This document shows positions 24,306 through 37,240 of a DNA stretch of 64,000 nucleotides, in pieces; position 1 is the stretch's first letter; each line of letters opens with the position of its first letter. A model generated the notes under the pieces. The model ran no database searches. It was not told where the DNA came from and saw only the letters and a program-made list of their open reading frames with translations. The position numbers and the translations under genes were made by a program. Location: NCBI GenBank assembly GCA_018894105.1, contig CM032125.1:34581032-34645031 (forward strand), in the 5' to 3' direction. Source of the stretch: Jacaranda mimosifolia (lineage: Eukaryota > Streptophyta > Magnoliopsida > Lamiales > Bignoniaceae).

Positions 24306-27300
24306 TTATATGTATCTAAGAACTAGCATTCCAAATCCGATTCCCAAAAATGTTGCAATTGCTATTCCAAATATCCCTACGAGAATTCCAGGTACAACTA
24401 AGCTGCCCCATCCTTTTGCGGTGGCCATTCCACAGGCTGTTGTAGGACCTCCAATGTTAGCATTTGATGCTATTAGTAGCAGTTTCTGATCGATCCGAAA
24501 CAACTTTCCCAGTCCAAGAATCACAATGAGATGAATAGTTACTTGAACAAACGCGAATAAGAAAATACTTGGAGCTGTGTTGATTACGTTCCACACGCTC
24601 CCACTAGCACCCAGAACAGCAAAAAACACCTGTTCAGAAAAGAATAATCCAGTGGTCAAAACCTGTTACATCTGATAGAATTATTAGCTTTCAGACAACA
24701 AATTATATTTTTTCATCTGTACAATGTAGTTTAACTATATACTAAGGAAAAATTTGAGGTTCAGGGAAGATCTTATGTTATTGCAAAGTATATAAAGTAG
24801 TTACCTGCATTAATACTAGAGCAAAAGCATCACCAGCAGGTGCAAGGTGGCGAAAGTAACTTGGAAGCAAAGTTGCTAAAGAGACGACAATGGCTGTAAC
24901 TATAGGAAGTTCACCTCCTTGAATTCCAAAAAATTTTGAGAGAAAAGTGGCAACTTTGCACATGGCAAAGGAAACGGCAATTGCTGTAGCAATCTGGAGC
25001 ACGGAAAGTTTGCTCTCATCAGATGCTGGACTTGAAGAATCAGCTGCATATATTGAACTGAGTAAGTCTCTTTACAAGTATGAGGAAAGTAGAACAGAAA
25101 CACACGTATTTTTAGCACCAAAACATGGTAGACATACTATGGAAGTGTTTGTAAGAGTTTTTGCTTTTGAAGAAGTACAACATTATGAAGAAAGTTATTA
25201 TGAAAGTTTTAAGTGTTCGAAAATAGAAGTGAGAAGCACGAAAAAGTTGTAGAAGATGGGTTAAGGTTGTTTTTAGCTTTTCCTGCTTAACTTTAGAGAA
25301 CTAAAAGCAGAAGTACTACTTCAAGGTACTTTAAAATAGCTAAAATTGAAAATCACTTTTTTGAAATTGTTGCAAATGCCCCCTATATCTCATATATTCA
25401 TGATCAAGAATGTCCAGCGAACTGTGGACTAGCTAATGCATGTGGGGAATACATAGCTTTGACCTTGACATTACTAATTTTACATACCATCAGTCATTTT
25501 TGCAGCCTCTGGAGGTATTTTGGAGGCCAATGCAAACAAGAGAACAAAATATAAAGCACATGTGACGTTGTCTGCTGCTACGCCTGCAGCAATAACTGAT
25601 GGAGAAACACCGAGTGCCTCACATATTGCAACATAATTTATTGCTGCATGAACCAGAAAAAAGGAAAAAAAAAAAAACTGCAATTACATGGATGGAGGGT
25701 AGAAACGTTTATTGGACAGTCAAATATGTGAATAAGGGAAAGGAAGAAAGAAAATTTAACAAGCACCAAAATGACAGCCGCAAGCCTAACATGTTCCTCA
25801 GAATGTGTTTTTTGGTGCAAAATTGGGTAACAGGGTTGACGTGTATCTTCAGTTATCTGGGGGAACTCCTAGGGGAAGCAGAAATGTATGTTGCTGTTCT
25901 TTTTTCTCATTTTCCAACATTCTGGGACTTTAATGATTCTCAAGAAGTTGTAAGATCACAATGCAATTTTAGAATTACTTGCCTCCACCAATGTAACTAC
26001 CCATGAGAGCAGCAGCTATTTTCCAGTTATCCTGACCAAGGGATCGCATGGGCACCAGCAGGAACGCCACTGTTGTCCCAACAACTGTTGCCACTGAAAC
26101 ATCAAAGGAAATAAAGGAAAAATATAGAGCCTTCAAACTTCTTTTATAGATTTAATTCCCTGGATCAGAAAAGCTCATTAAAGCACAGATCAAAAATGAA
26201 AAAAGTGCTCAATCAACAAATATAACATTACTTCTTGTGCCTGGAAAAGGAGAAAAAAGAGAGGAGTTTACTTTCACTTAAACAGAAAAACATTGTTCTA
26301 AAGTTCTTTGTTATGGAATGCATCCAGAAGTGAAAATAGATATTAAACCCTCAATGCTCTGCCTCAGTCCATTCAGTAGGCAAAAATGGCCAGCTCGAAT
26401 GACCAGTTCTTGAACAAAGAAACTTACAAGTATTACTTTGAATAGTAAGTCAACCTCTGCACCATCAACATGACCATGATTCCAAGTAAAGCTCCACTCA
26501 CATCTACAAGTCTAGCCTGCTGATCACCCGGCCTAGGTGACATTAGAGACGGTTATGTCAGATTAACTCAGATGTGTAAGCTATGAGGAGAAGAAAGCGT
26601 TTTCTATTCTTTAAACTGTTTTGACAGTTTATTAATTTCTTTTGTTCCTTTGAAATATGCTAAATTGCTGAAAAGAATAACCTACTTTTGAAGAGCTCAG
26701 ATTATGTAGCTACAAGGGGGAGGAAGCAGTTTCTACCCTTTATTCTATAATAACATTCTACTAATCTTTTTTTGTCCTTCTGAAGTATGTTAAACTGCTT
26801 GGCAGAAAAACCTATTAGACTCTAATCAAGAATCACCACAAAGCAGTGTAGCAAGAGTTAAAGCTCTTGAAAAGGGTCTAAATAATGATATAGAATTTAG
26901 CATAGAAATAGCCAAAAAACAAACATCAATATGCCGGCATTGAAAGACCAATGGGATTCACAAGACTTTACTTTTACACTTAACAGTCAGAAACTTCAAT
27001 AATGAATATCAATTGGGCACACATATAATGAATGTCGAATGAATCTTCAGGAAGTTAAGAAATAGACCTGATCCTAGCAAGAAAGCCAGGAACAAAGTCC
27101 CTGTAGTCTGTATCACTTGCCGCAAATCAGCTCTAAACAGCAGCAATGGTATTGTTAATGGCAATAGGTACCGAAACACCACAGCATATGCTGGCGCATC
27201 ATGGGGAATAATCCCCAGATTACTGGCTGCAAGTCCCACAAGAATACTCACTAATGCAGCACTAACCATACTCCCAATCTTAGTCTTCTCTGACCTTCAG

Positions 27301-27736
27301 TCCATCAATCCCACATCAAAAAGACAATTTGAATATCCAATTTGTCAAGAAAATCTAACAAAGAACCAATGGACAGGAAACCCCAAAGCTAAAACTTTAG
27401 AAAAATTTCAGGAAAACATTGACAAATGCAGGCAAAATTCAAGAAAAAAGACTGAGATTACCAGAGGCCAAAAGTGCCGGTGGCCAAAAGGGCAGCCCAC
27501 ATACCCCAGTGATCATCAGGAGAAACCAGTGGTGTGTTGTTCGAATGAGAATGGACAGTTAAAGAGCCATTAAAAGTTCTGTTCCTACGAAAAATCCTGT
27601 TGGATAAATGAGATACAGTATTTGATGGATTTTTGTATGGAAATTTGCCGCCATCGCAGATTCTAAAGGAAGTTGGCTGTGATGGACGAGAAAATGAGAG
27701 TGTGGTCAGATGTAGCGGCAAAGCTGAGGATGCCAT
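24306..27736 (-). CDS. Plastid-type DUF819 membrane protein (copy A)
   Basis: The exons in gene order are 27462-27736, 27068-27294, 25983-26093, 25488-25643, 24805-25043 and 24306-24629, giving 443 residues. The first 70 or so residues are Ser/Thr/Arg/Asn-rich with almost no acidic residues, as in chloroplast transit peptides. The rest is highly hydrophobic, with about ten membrane spans and Gly-rich turns such as [10 protein letters not shown] and [16 protein letters not shown] near the C-terminus. This fits the DUF819 family, which I recall includes Arabidopsis At5g24000 and At5g52540 and bacterial homologues; its substrate is unknown. A transporter role is inference. The intron after exon 3 starts with GC, not GT (AG|GCAAGT), and only this junction keeps the frame. 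Tandem with copy B. Confidence 0.88.
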
Positions 27737-27841
27737 TAGCGGCGAGCTTGTGATAATTCAGGACTTGTCCGAGGTTTGGAATTTTAGCACTAGTTTATCA
27801 ACTCGCCAGGTCTCAAGAGATTCCGACAATTTCAACTGGGC

Positions 27842-27847
27842 CACGTG
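27842..27847. promoter_or_regulatory. G-box CACGTG upstream of DUF819 copy A
   Basis: A perfect palindromic CCACGTGG lies about 105 bases upstream of the copy A start codon. G-boxes bind bZIP and bHLH factors and are common in light-responsive plastid-protein genes. Function here is inferred from position only. Confidence 0.4.
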
Positions 27848-28838
27848 GATTGTTGTTAGAATCTAATTGGTAAATATATCAGTCTGTTGATTCCAGAGAA
27901 AGTGTTGAGGATCATATAGGAGCTATAGGATCAGAAAGCTAATTCATCATTAGTTTAGCTGCCTTTGCCGGAGCATTACGGTGACAATGACAGAATATCA
28001 TAAGGAGAGAGAGACAAGAAAAAGAAATAATTATCTGACAAAGTGCTAATGGGAACTATTCTTACACTGATATAGTGGTTGGAATACATTAATCTCCCAC
28101 TTCTGGTAACTCTTTTTGTCCGTATGGATTAAGCATTTATCTTTCTGATTAAAGTTATAAATATTTACATAGTTTTAAGTTTTCAACTTGGTATATCTAA
28201 CATATGTTCTTGACTCCACTGCTTGATCAAATCAATCTATTCTATTTTATTCGTTTTGAACTTTTTTTTATTTAACTTGATCTCATTTCATCGTTGAATC
28301 TCCCTAGATAAAGATCTCATACAATTTAAATTTGAGCTCTACTTTGATTTTAATGGTCAGTGGTATAAGAATCAATCAAGCTGAAAGATATAGTAGATGG
28401 AGAACAAGTGATATTCCTATCCCTCAAAATGGGTTAAGTTATTCAAATTTGATGGATTCATCCTCTGGAACCAAAAATTATGATCGTTAAGACATATATT
28501 CTTAAACACTTAACTCCAAGTCTTCCGTCCATCAGGATTAGAAAAACCTTTCTTTTTGCCATTGGAAAGGATATAACAATATATAACAGTAGATTTCCAC
28601 AATTCCCTGATAATTGATATTTCACCACTGCAAATATCAAGTAAAAATGGCATTCCAGAAAATGGCAAAAAAACCAGCGTACAATTGAAGGCATCTGAAT
28701 GAGCCTTATTCATAATCTGAGATGGAAGGTTTCAATACATTAAGACTTTATCTAACCAATAAAAGGACACCAACTTCCTCATAATTTTCCTGCTCTAAAT
28801 GTGTAAAAAGTTGCATATATATATCTAGTATTTGCAGT
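27848..28838. other. Spacer between tandem DUF819 genes
   Basis: About 1 kb with no gene. Open frames at 28458-28713 on the minus strand translate to unconvincing hydrophobic sequence and lack splice context. The ends should contain the copy A promoter and the copy B 3' untranslated region. Confidence 0.5.
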
Positions 28839-31800
28839 TCACATGAATCTCAGGACAGCTTGTCCGAAAGCAATACCAAGAAAAGTTGCTATTGCAATGC
28901 CAAAGATGCCTGCAAGAATACCAGGAACAACTAAAGAGCTCCATCCTTTGGCAGTGGCCATGCCACAAGCTGTTGTAGGACCTCCCACATTTGCATTTGA
29001 TGCAATAAGCAATAGCCTGAGGTCAAAGCGCAGCAACTTCCCCAATCCAAGGATGACAGCAAGATGGACGCCAATTTGGACCAGAGCGAACAAGAAAATA
29101 CTGGGCGCTGTGCTGATAACGTTCCTGATGCTCCCGCTTGCACCAATGACAGCAAAAAACACCTGATGCCACAATATAAATAATTCAAGAAAAATATATT
29201 TTTGTGGATTCTTGAGAGAGGTAATAAACGGTTAGGATTTCCACGTTCAATACAACAGACCAAAACTAGAGAGAAGTTAAGAGTATTGTTATTGGTGAAT
29301 GGGGCTATCTATAGGAGATTGAGATGGAGGATCCGATTCTCTATGGTAGAGTCTATTCTCTGAAGATGGGCCTTTAGGACCCAATTCTCTATCACATTGT
29401 GTCCACAATTATTGGCCTACTGGACTACTCTTTATTTACATAAATGAATATTCGAGCTTGCAGTAGGGCACATCAACGTTGAACTCCAGTTCTGAAGGAA
29501 AATGAAAAGAAAAGTTCCAAGTATGGATCGACTACATAATTTAAGATAATTAGAAATCTAGATATGAAATGATGCATCTTAAGTGCAAGCAACGCTTCTT
29601 TGACTGCACTGTGGTTTCTGTATATCTTGACCCATACAGGAAGCCCTATTTGCTGATATTGATTTTTAATTTTGGTAATGTGAACTTAAGATATCCCCAC
29701 TGTCCACTGATATTCATTTTCAATTTGGTAACTGGACTTTGCATGACCGTATACTCCAATATAACCTTGAAACAATCCCACCGCTATACTGGTCATGTTA
29801 TGCTGCATCCTATAAAGATGTGATAGTTTAGCAAAGGGAGAAATGAAGAAAAGATTAAAAATTTAAAATTTCCATAGTTAGGAAAATATAGAATCTCCAT
29901 GAAGAAACCAACTTATAATGCAAGGAGAAGTAGGTGTGTGATTGCTGACCTGCATCAATATCAGTGCCATAGCTTCACCAGAAGGTGCAAGGTATGCAAA
30001 CTGATTTGGAAATGTGGTTGCCAGAATAACAACAATTGCCGTAATGGCTGGAAGGCTACCTCCTTGAATCCCAAAATATTTTATCAGAAAACTGGCACTT
30101 TTGCATATTATGAAGGACACAGAAAGGGCCGTTGCAGTCTGCAGTACAGGTAGCTTGTTGTCAGATTCTGATCCCTCATTAAGTCCAGCATCTAAATCAT
30201 GTTATGAATCATTAGAGTCATTAAGAGATAAAATGATAGTTCTGTGGCTCAAGAGACCAAAAGATCAATATCATGCATCCAAAAGTGTGGAAGGATTTAA
30301 TGGCTTAAAAAGAGTACCACGCACCAGCTGTTGAAGTTGAGGATTCGGCAGGTATTTTAGATGCCAATGCAAATAATGTAGCAAAATATATTGCACAAAT
30401 AACATTATCTGCTGCTAGTCCAGCAGCTAAAACTGAGGGAGAAACTTCGAGGGCTTCAGAAATGGCGACATAATTGACAGCTACACAACAGAATAGAATG
30501 TTTAGTAACAGTATCAGAAAGATAAGCATAAATCTTCATCCATGGCCACATAGGAAGAACTATGTGGAGTAAGTTAAGCTATCATCATCCCAAATAAATG
30601 ACAGCAGCAGAAACCACCGCAAACAGCAATTTCACCATATGTAGGCAAAAAGCTATTTCAATATGAATTTGAAGATAAAGTAACAACTTCTATAAATCGT
30701 TTATCGAAATATGATCTGATTGGAAATATAAAAACAATAGGATATCCAAAAATCTCCAAAGAGAAACTCAGTCCAATCTACTCTCATTTAGAGAGGAATC
30801 CAGAGAGATCCATTGAAATATCTAGCTATATCTTACAGCAGGGAAATCATTAGTCCTATGATTTCAATTCCATTTATATAGTCAATGCAGTAACTATGCT
30901 GCATCATATGGCAAAAAGGGCATAAATTATGACTATATATTTTCAACAGCACGTCCACATTAACTTCCTGAGATGAGACAAAATTTCAATGGAAGAATTA
31001 AAATTAAGACTATCTACTTCTAAACTACCTCCACCGATATGCCTTCCCATCAGAGCAGCTGCAATCTTCCAACCGTCTTGACCAAGTGATCTCATAGGCA
31101 CCATCAGGAAAGCCACAACTGTTCCCACTGTTGTTGCAACTGTGTCACAAGGAAACAGAAGCCCAGGGTTGATCCCATTAGTCAGATTAGTAAAACAATG
31201 AGTAGAAGGGCTACTGCCCACCCTTACAGAAAGATCACAACTTTCCAAAGTTTAATTATGTTTCACCTGAACGCTTGAAAATTTTACCTGATCCAAGCAA
31301 GAAAGCTAATAGCAGTGTGCCAGTTGACCGTATAACCCGGCGCATATCGGCCCTGTAGAGAAGCAAAGGAACAGCCAATGGCAGCAGAAACTCCAACACA
31401 ACATTATAAGCTGGCGCTTCACTTGCTATGATTCCCAAATTACTTGCCGCAAGACCCACCAAAATAGTCACCAGTGCACCGCTCAATGTACTCCCAATCC
31501 TGGTCTTCTCTGACCTTCAATAAATAAGCACAAAATTAGAAAAAATGATAAAGAAGAAGAGGAAGAAGAAGAAGAAGATCAATTAAAAATAATTAGTCTC
31601 ATTTTCTCATTTTCCTAAAAGCAGATATTATCTACCATATGCCAAAGGCACCGGCGGCAAAAAGGGCAGTCCAGGTGCCCCACTGATCTTGTGGAGAAAT
31701 GATTGGGAAATTCAACTGTGACCTGACAACTACACTTCTAGCTAAATTCTTGGAAGTTGCTTTCAGGGGTGAGTTCAGGGATTTGTCTTTGTTAAATGAG

Positions 31801-31943
31801 TAAGTTACTAGCGGCGAATCTTGAAATAATGGGCTACGAATAGTTGGAGTTTGGGAGGCCCGCTGGCGGCCGGTGAGACATGACCGTTGTGCCGCCGGCG
31901 AAGCGTAGCAAATGGGCTGGAAGAAAAGAATCTTTGCGGCCAT
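28839..31943 (-). CDS. Plastid-type DUF819 membrane protein (copy B)
   Basis: The exons in gene order are 31636-31943, 31288-31514, 31029-31139, 30325-30480, 29950-30191 and 28839-29162, giving 455 residues. Exons 2, 3, 4 and 6 have exactly the same lengths as in copy A (227, 111, 156 and 324 nt), and all phases agree. The N-terminal 75 residues again look like a transit peptide, but their sequence differs from copy A, while the membrane core (for example [20 protein letters not shown] and [10 protein letters not shown]) is strongly conserved. All introns are GT-AG here, including the one after exon 3 (GGAG|GTAGTT). Role as for copy A: a multi-span plastid membrane protein of unknown substrate, by inference. 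Confidence 0.9.
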
Positions 31944-32869
31944 TCCTCTGTCGCAGCCGTTGAGTTGATTGGAGGAGAATTAAAGACAGCTCAAAGTTAT
32001 GTTGTCGGAAAAAATCTGGAAAAAATTGTTTGTTACACGAAGACAGCTTGTCTGAAGGGGACAGAATGCGCTAACTCGGCGACAAAGCCGTCCGCGGCGG
32101 GACTGGTTCTGCTGGATGGGCTTATTCCTTAACTTCTTTGGTTTTTCTACAACTCCATGATTTTTCAGACACGGAAATAAGGTTTTTCACATCTTCTCAG
32201 TTCTCATGCTTTTAGATGGGAAGTTACAGTACAGATAATTGGGATCTTTGCACAGATTTGGTATATTATTAAAAAAAGTCATCTACTTTGAGCAGGGCTA
32301 AATATTATCTTTTGTTATAAATTTCTTTAGAAAAAGTTAAAAATATTTAACAATATTTATCCTGTCACAATAATAACATACAAGACTATCTTTTGGCTGG
32401 TTTGGCATAATATCTTTGAGCAGGAGAAGAATTCTAGCAGTTATGCTTCTGTTTTTTGAAATCCTTATGGCTCTATTCCTCCATGGTCTTTAATTTGTTT
32501 TTCATTACCGCTATTTTAGCACGAACTTATTTGTCCACAGCTACCACCAGAAAGCTGGATCCTGTCCTTCACCAAGACCCTAGGAAGAATTAGCTGGTTG
32601 AACCACGGTATTTCCCAATGGCGAGAAGAACAACCAAAGGCCAGACAGATACATTCTTCCATGCATCTTCGCCTTGCCCAGTATGGTTTCCTGAATGCTC
32701 ACTTTAAAAGCGTTGGGCACGGAAATCCCTAGACCAATTCACCAATAAATCGAGCCCATTTATATCCAAGTCATGGATGTCCTGAATCCATATTATGCAA
32801 GGAAACATTGCTTTTTCTTAATTCGAATTGAAGGGTGATATTCGAAACATGCCACTGAAAATTCTACTA

Positions 32870-33060
32870 AGATAAAAATGGGTTGTCAAGAACACAGATG
32901 ATGTACAATGAGCAGTTCGTCAGATCTAGTATGAATCATAATGTAGATGGTAGTTGGAATCGGCGACTCTCCTAATATCCCTCATCTAATATCCCTAGGA
33001 AGAGGATCAAATTGGCCATCGTGAACATCTTGATCCACTATCTCCCTCAAACCTTGTTCA
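32870..33060 (+). repeat. Dispersed repeat, copy 1 (with 37050-37240)
   Basis: TTGTCAAGAAC, a TGAATCATA/TGAATCGTA block and a TAGTTGGA block occur in the same order and spacing here and at 37070-37160. Overall similarity is moderate. The family is not recognised. Confidence 0.4.
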
Positions 33061-33754
33061 AATTGGTCTATTTTTGGCATCATCTCCACAGTAGTTCCAA
33101 CTCTGTATTAAAGTCAGCATTAGAATCAAGAATTGCTATTATATGCAGACATTAGAAAGTGAGCTATTTACTCTTAGTACTGAACAGGATGAAAGCATGA
33201 TGACCAATCGGGCCACAAGTATGCCACAGGAAGTCCTCAGATATTAACATCCCATACATAGAAAACATTTTAAACTAGAGCAGCTCTGCAGAAATTTGAC
33301 GATAATGATTCTATCGAGACCAGTGGCCGACAGAAATATATATCCAAAAGAATCGTAAGCAAAAATTGCTGCTTTACTATGTTATCCTCAGATCAAGGTT
33401 GCCAATGATTAAGCATGCTAGCCAATGAGACATTAAACCCTGGATTTCAACAAACTGCAAAAAATGGGCAAAAAAGAACTGCTCAAAAAGCAAGAAGGCA
33501 ACCGAAATTCCCAAAAATTAAAAGTTTTGCATGCGATGAGAGGCAATGCCGATCCCCCGACGCGATCGTACTCAGCTAAAGATGGAATTTTTATTCGTTG
33601 TCAAGGCGCTGGCCATCCAGTTTTTAGAACCGAAGGCAGTTTCAAAACGGGAGATTCTTAAAAGCGTTATATCAGTACTTCAACTTTACTGCAATTGCGA
33701 TTTTAAGTGAAAATTGATGGTGCAAATAATAATAATAATAATAATAATGGAGGA

Positions 33755-33812
33755 ATGGGCCGGGAGCAGCAGGAAAAGTCCATGTGGTGTAATGGGCCGA
33801 AGCCCATTAGGT
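33755..33812. promoter_or_regulatory. Cluster of TGGGCC/site II-like motifs with no adjacent gene
   Basis: AATGGGCCGG, then AATGGGCCGAAGCCCATTAGG occur within about 55 bases. Site II elements (TGGGCY) bind TCP factors in promoters of housekeeping and organelle genes. No coding gene starts within 1.5 kb on either strand, so the target is unclear. Confidence 0.3.
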
Positions 33813-34309
33813 GAGAAACGAAATCTCAGCCATTAAACTAATAGGGCTGCTAGTGGATTAGATTAATTCTAGATTTATTTGCTTCTACCAAATTCAATTG
33901 CAATTAATCATAAGCCACTACCCAATCTGATTCAGTTAATGAGTTTTTAGTGACTCATTTAAATATATTATTATATTAAATTACCAGTTATTAGAAATTA
34001 ATTAGCAATTATTTGTAGATTAGAACTTCATTTATATGTCAATATTTGTTCACAATCATAATAATTGGTTAATTGATTATAAATTGTTATCGAGATAAAT
34101 AGATCGATTGGTTTATTATATATTGATGTTTAATTTCCTTTTAAGTATTAACATTATTTGTATCAGATACATACAATCCTTTCATTTAAAAAAAATCTAA
34201 AAATCACTAGTAAGTCACTGATCAATTGAGTTAGTAAATAATATCGCACTTATACTCATACGTATAAAGTTTGAAGTTCAAATTCGAATGATTCCAAGTA
34301 CACATACAT

Positions 34310-34310
<1 letters not shown>

Positions 34311-34341
<31 letters not shown>
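34311..34341. repeat. (AAT)n microsatellite
   Basis: About ten AAT units in AT-rich intergenic DNA. A shorter AAT tract lies at 33727-33750. Confidence 0.85.
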
Positions 34342-34342
<1 letters not shown>

Positions 34343-36922
34343 TAAACAGTAATATATATATACTTTCACGATAGAAATATTAATAATTACTACTAATCAA
34401 TTAATTAAATGCTATAAAAGTAGATGCAAACCCACATATTTCATGGGATTTGAGTCTCATATCCAGAATTTCTGGGATCAATTGAAAATTTTATTTATTG
34501 TGGGTCCTTTTAATTTCAGGTACTGATAATACTATGCATTGGATTCATCCATTTCAATGTATTCATGTACGTCATAATACTAATCGGTATGCAAATTTTT
34601 TAGCCCAAAATGCATATTTCTTGTCTCAGAACAATTATGTTGGTTCAAATGTAATTGCCCAAGCTTGAATTTTGATTCTAATTAATAAAATATATATATC
34701 ATTTATCTAAAAAACTCTCATTTTCAGAACCACAAAATGGGAATTCATAACAAAAAAACCTACATAAAATACCCCTAAAAATGGAAATTGCAATTCTAGT
34801 CATCTTGTGGTGTTTCACAAAGAAGAGTTATATTATTAATTCATTTTTGTCTTTTTGTCTTTTTTTTTTTTTTTTTTTTTTCATCCTTATTCATTAAACA
34901 ATCAATGCTCAAGTTGACATCATGTGCAATGTCCCAAATTCATCCATTTTATGTCACATAAAAATGACACCCATCACACCACAGTCTAGAGGATTTCATT
35001 GGCTTGGGCCCACCACCAAAAGATAGATAAGTCTTCTATCATAATGAAAAATTGATGAAATGGGAAAAGGGAAAAGAATATTATAGCACAGTATAGCTAG
35101 TAATGTTAAATGTGCTTAGCTTGAAAGCATTATCAATAAAATCCAATAAGGCAACGCACTATTGGAATAAACCCTATCAAAAACAAAGTTAAATTAAGAT
35201 TCTGGGATTTTTTTTTCTTTTTTTCTTTTTTTTTTTCATTTATGATTTTTTTTTAATATATAGATTGTGGTATGAGTTGACTTGCTTTGATTTTTCACCT
35301 ATGAGAGAGTTGGTGACACCCAAGACAATATGCACAAAAGACATGTGCATTATTTTCTTAGTACTGAGAAATTGTTCTTTAAATGGGATTGGAGTGGAGG
35401 CAACTAGAAGTTAGTTTGGTTGTGTTTCTATTTCATTTTTCAATTTTTAGCACTTTCAAAAAGTGAAGAAGTAATTATTAATTTAAATTTAAGAATAAAA
35501 ATATATTTGAATAGTTTATTTAGAAATATTAGGAGGAAAATTTATTAAGTTTTTTATTTTTTAAAGAAAAAATATAAATGTACATTTTAATTGTTTTGAA
35601 GTGATGAGGGGGAACTCTATGTCAAAATTAGTTTTATTTTGATTAATGCAATATAAGATGGTAGGATAGGTGTAAGAAAAATGAAAAGTGAAAATAAGTG
35701 ATATTTTAAGTAAAAGCGAGTACAAACAAACAACTTTCAGGTTCTCAAATAGCATGAAATAGGAATAAAGATCTTGAAATATATCCGTGCAAAATATAAG
35801 TTCATATCGAAGACCCTCGATAAAATGAAAGTGGTACTACTTTGATCAACTTAGTAGTCAATAATTAATCTATATTATTGATTAGTGATTTTTAAGAGAG
35901 TTTGAAGGTATTTGGCCCCATTCCAAATGTTTGGACTTTGGAGTGAATATCTTGAAATGATTCTAAGGCAACTAAGAGTTTCAATGTATTTGGTCCCATT
36001 TCAAGTGTTTGTTGTGAAATTTTTGAAAATAGCACTAATGTCCCCATTTCAAGATCCATCCAAATCTCATTCTTAACTCATGCCAAACAAACAATGTTAC
36101 CTACCCAACTTTCCCTACTTGATGACTTCTTGAGATGGCTTGAGTGGCATGAGTTGCCACTTATTGAACTCAAACCATGCAATTTCAACTAACCTCATGA
36201 TTGATCTGCAGCATACAGATAACAATGGCATTTCATTTTTATTTTTTATAATACGCAATGGATAGGTGAGATTTTAATACAAATTATATCAATCTATAAT
36301 TACATAATAATAGCACACGATGTTTTACAATGAAAAGCAGAATGCAAAACAAAAAGTCCTACCTCTTTATAAAAGAATCCAAAATATATTTATGAAAGTA
36401 TGAATTAAGAGTACTGCTTTCTTTACAAATATTATCAACAAAAGCAAAAGTATATTTGCCCTATTCTTATCATACATTTTCTTTTTAAAGGAAATCTTAC
36501 CCAAGTTGGTCAAGATTAGCATGATCCAAGGCTCAGTTAATTTGTACAGGAATCTGGTCCAACAAACTGCACGATGTTGCCTGAGTAAATGTGGGTTTTG
36601 TTTGTACTTTAGGACCATATTATAATCAGAAAAGATAAAATTTTTGCTTTAACACTATAATACGTACAAATTGCTACAGTCATAATCTTCACATAAAATT
36701 ATTAATATGTCAGATTTTGTTGAAAGCTTTTATTTGATTAATAAATGAGATATAATAGTTTATCAGCGTGTTCGGCATAAATATTTATTAATAATTAGAT
36801 ATTAGGAATCTACTATTTTTTCATTAAGTGATGAACATAGATGCAATGATTTACTTAGATTTATAAATTAAAATTAATGAAAAGAACAGAAGAAGCATTT
36901 GACTACTTCATGCATACTCCAC

Positions 36923-37240
36923 TTGACTTAGGGATATAACTCGATCGGTAGACCTTAATTCTTGCGAATTGGGTCATTGCGGTTGCATTAGTTTTCCAAG
37001 TAATAATGGCAATATCTTATACTTGAACTATCATCCCTTTTTTTAGATGAAGAAGAGAATCAAAATATGTCACTGAAAAAAATAGATTGTCAAGAACGTA
37101 GAAAATATAAGATGGGCAACTCATTCGATCTATAATGAATCGTACATGAACTATAGTTGGAGGCGGATTGCTTCATTATTTGTCTTTTTTTTTTTTTGCT
37201 CAAGGGAAAGGGATGAACAACTGGCCTTCCTTCACAAGAT
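36923..37240 (+). repeat. Dispersed repeat, copy 2, with tRNA-like head
   Basis: The segment starts AGGGATATAACTCGATCGGTAGA, which resembles the first part of a tRNA (close to plastid trnV-GAC), and continues GCGAATTGGGTCATTGCGGTT. The tail from about 37050 matches 32870-33060. This could be a SINE-like or other degenerate repeat. It lacks a foldable complete tRNA. Confidence 0.35.

Noticed and set aside
33464..33661. 65-codon plus-strand frame
   Set aside because: No recognised motif and no flanking splice or promoter logic on that strand; kept only as part of the unexplained 32.5-33.8 kb region.
35412..35740. Possible MITE with TTTGGTTGTGTTTC and AAACAAACAAC ends
   Set aside because: Inverted similarity is weak and no target duplication is visible.
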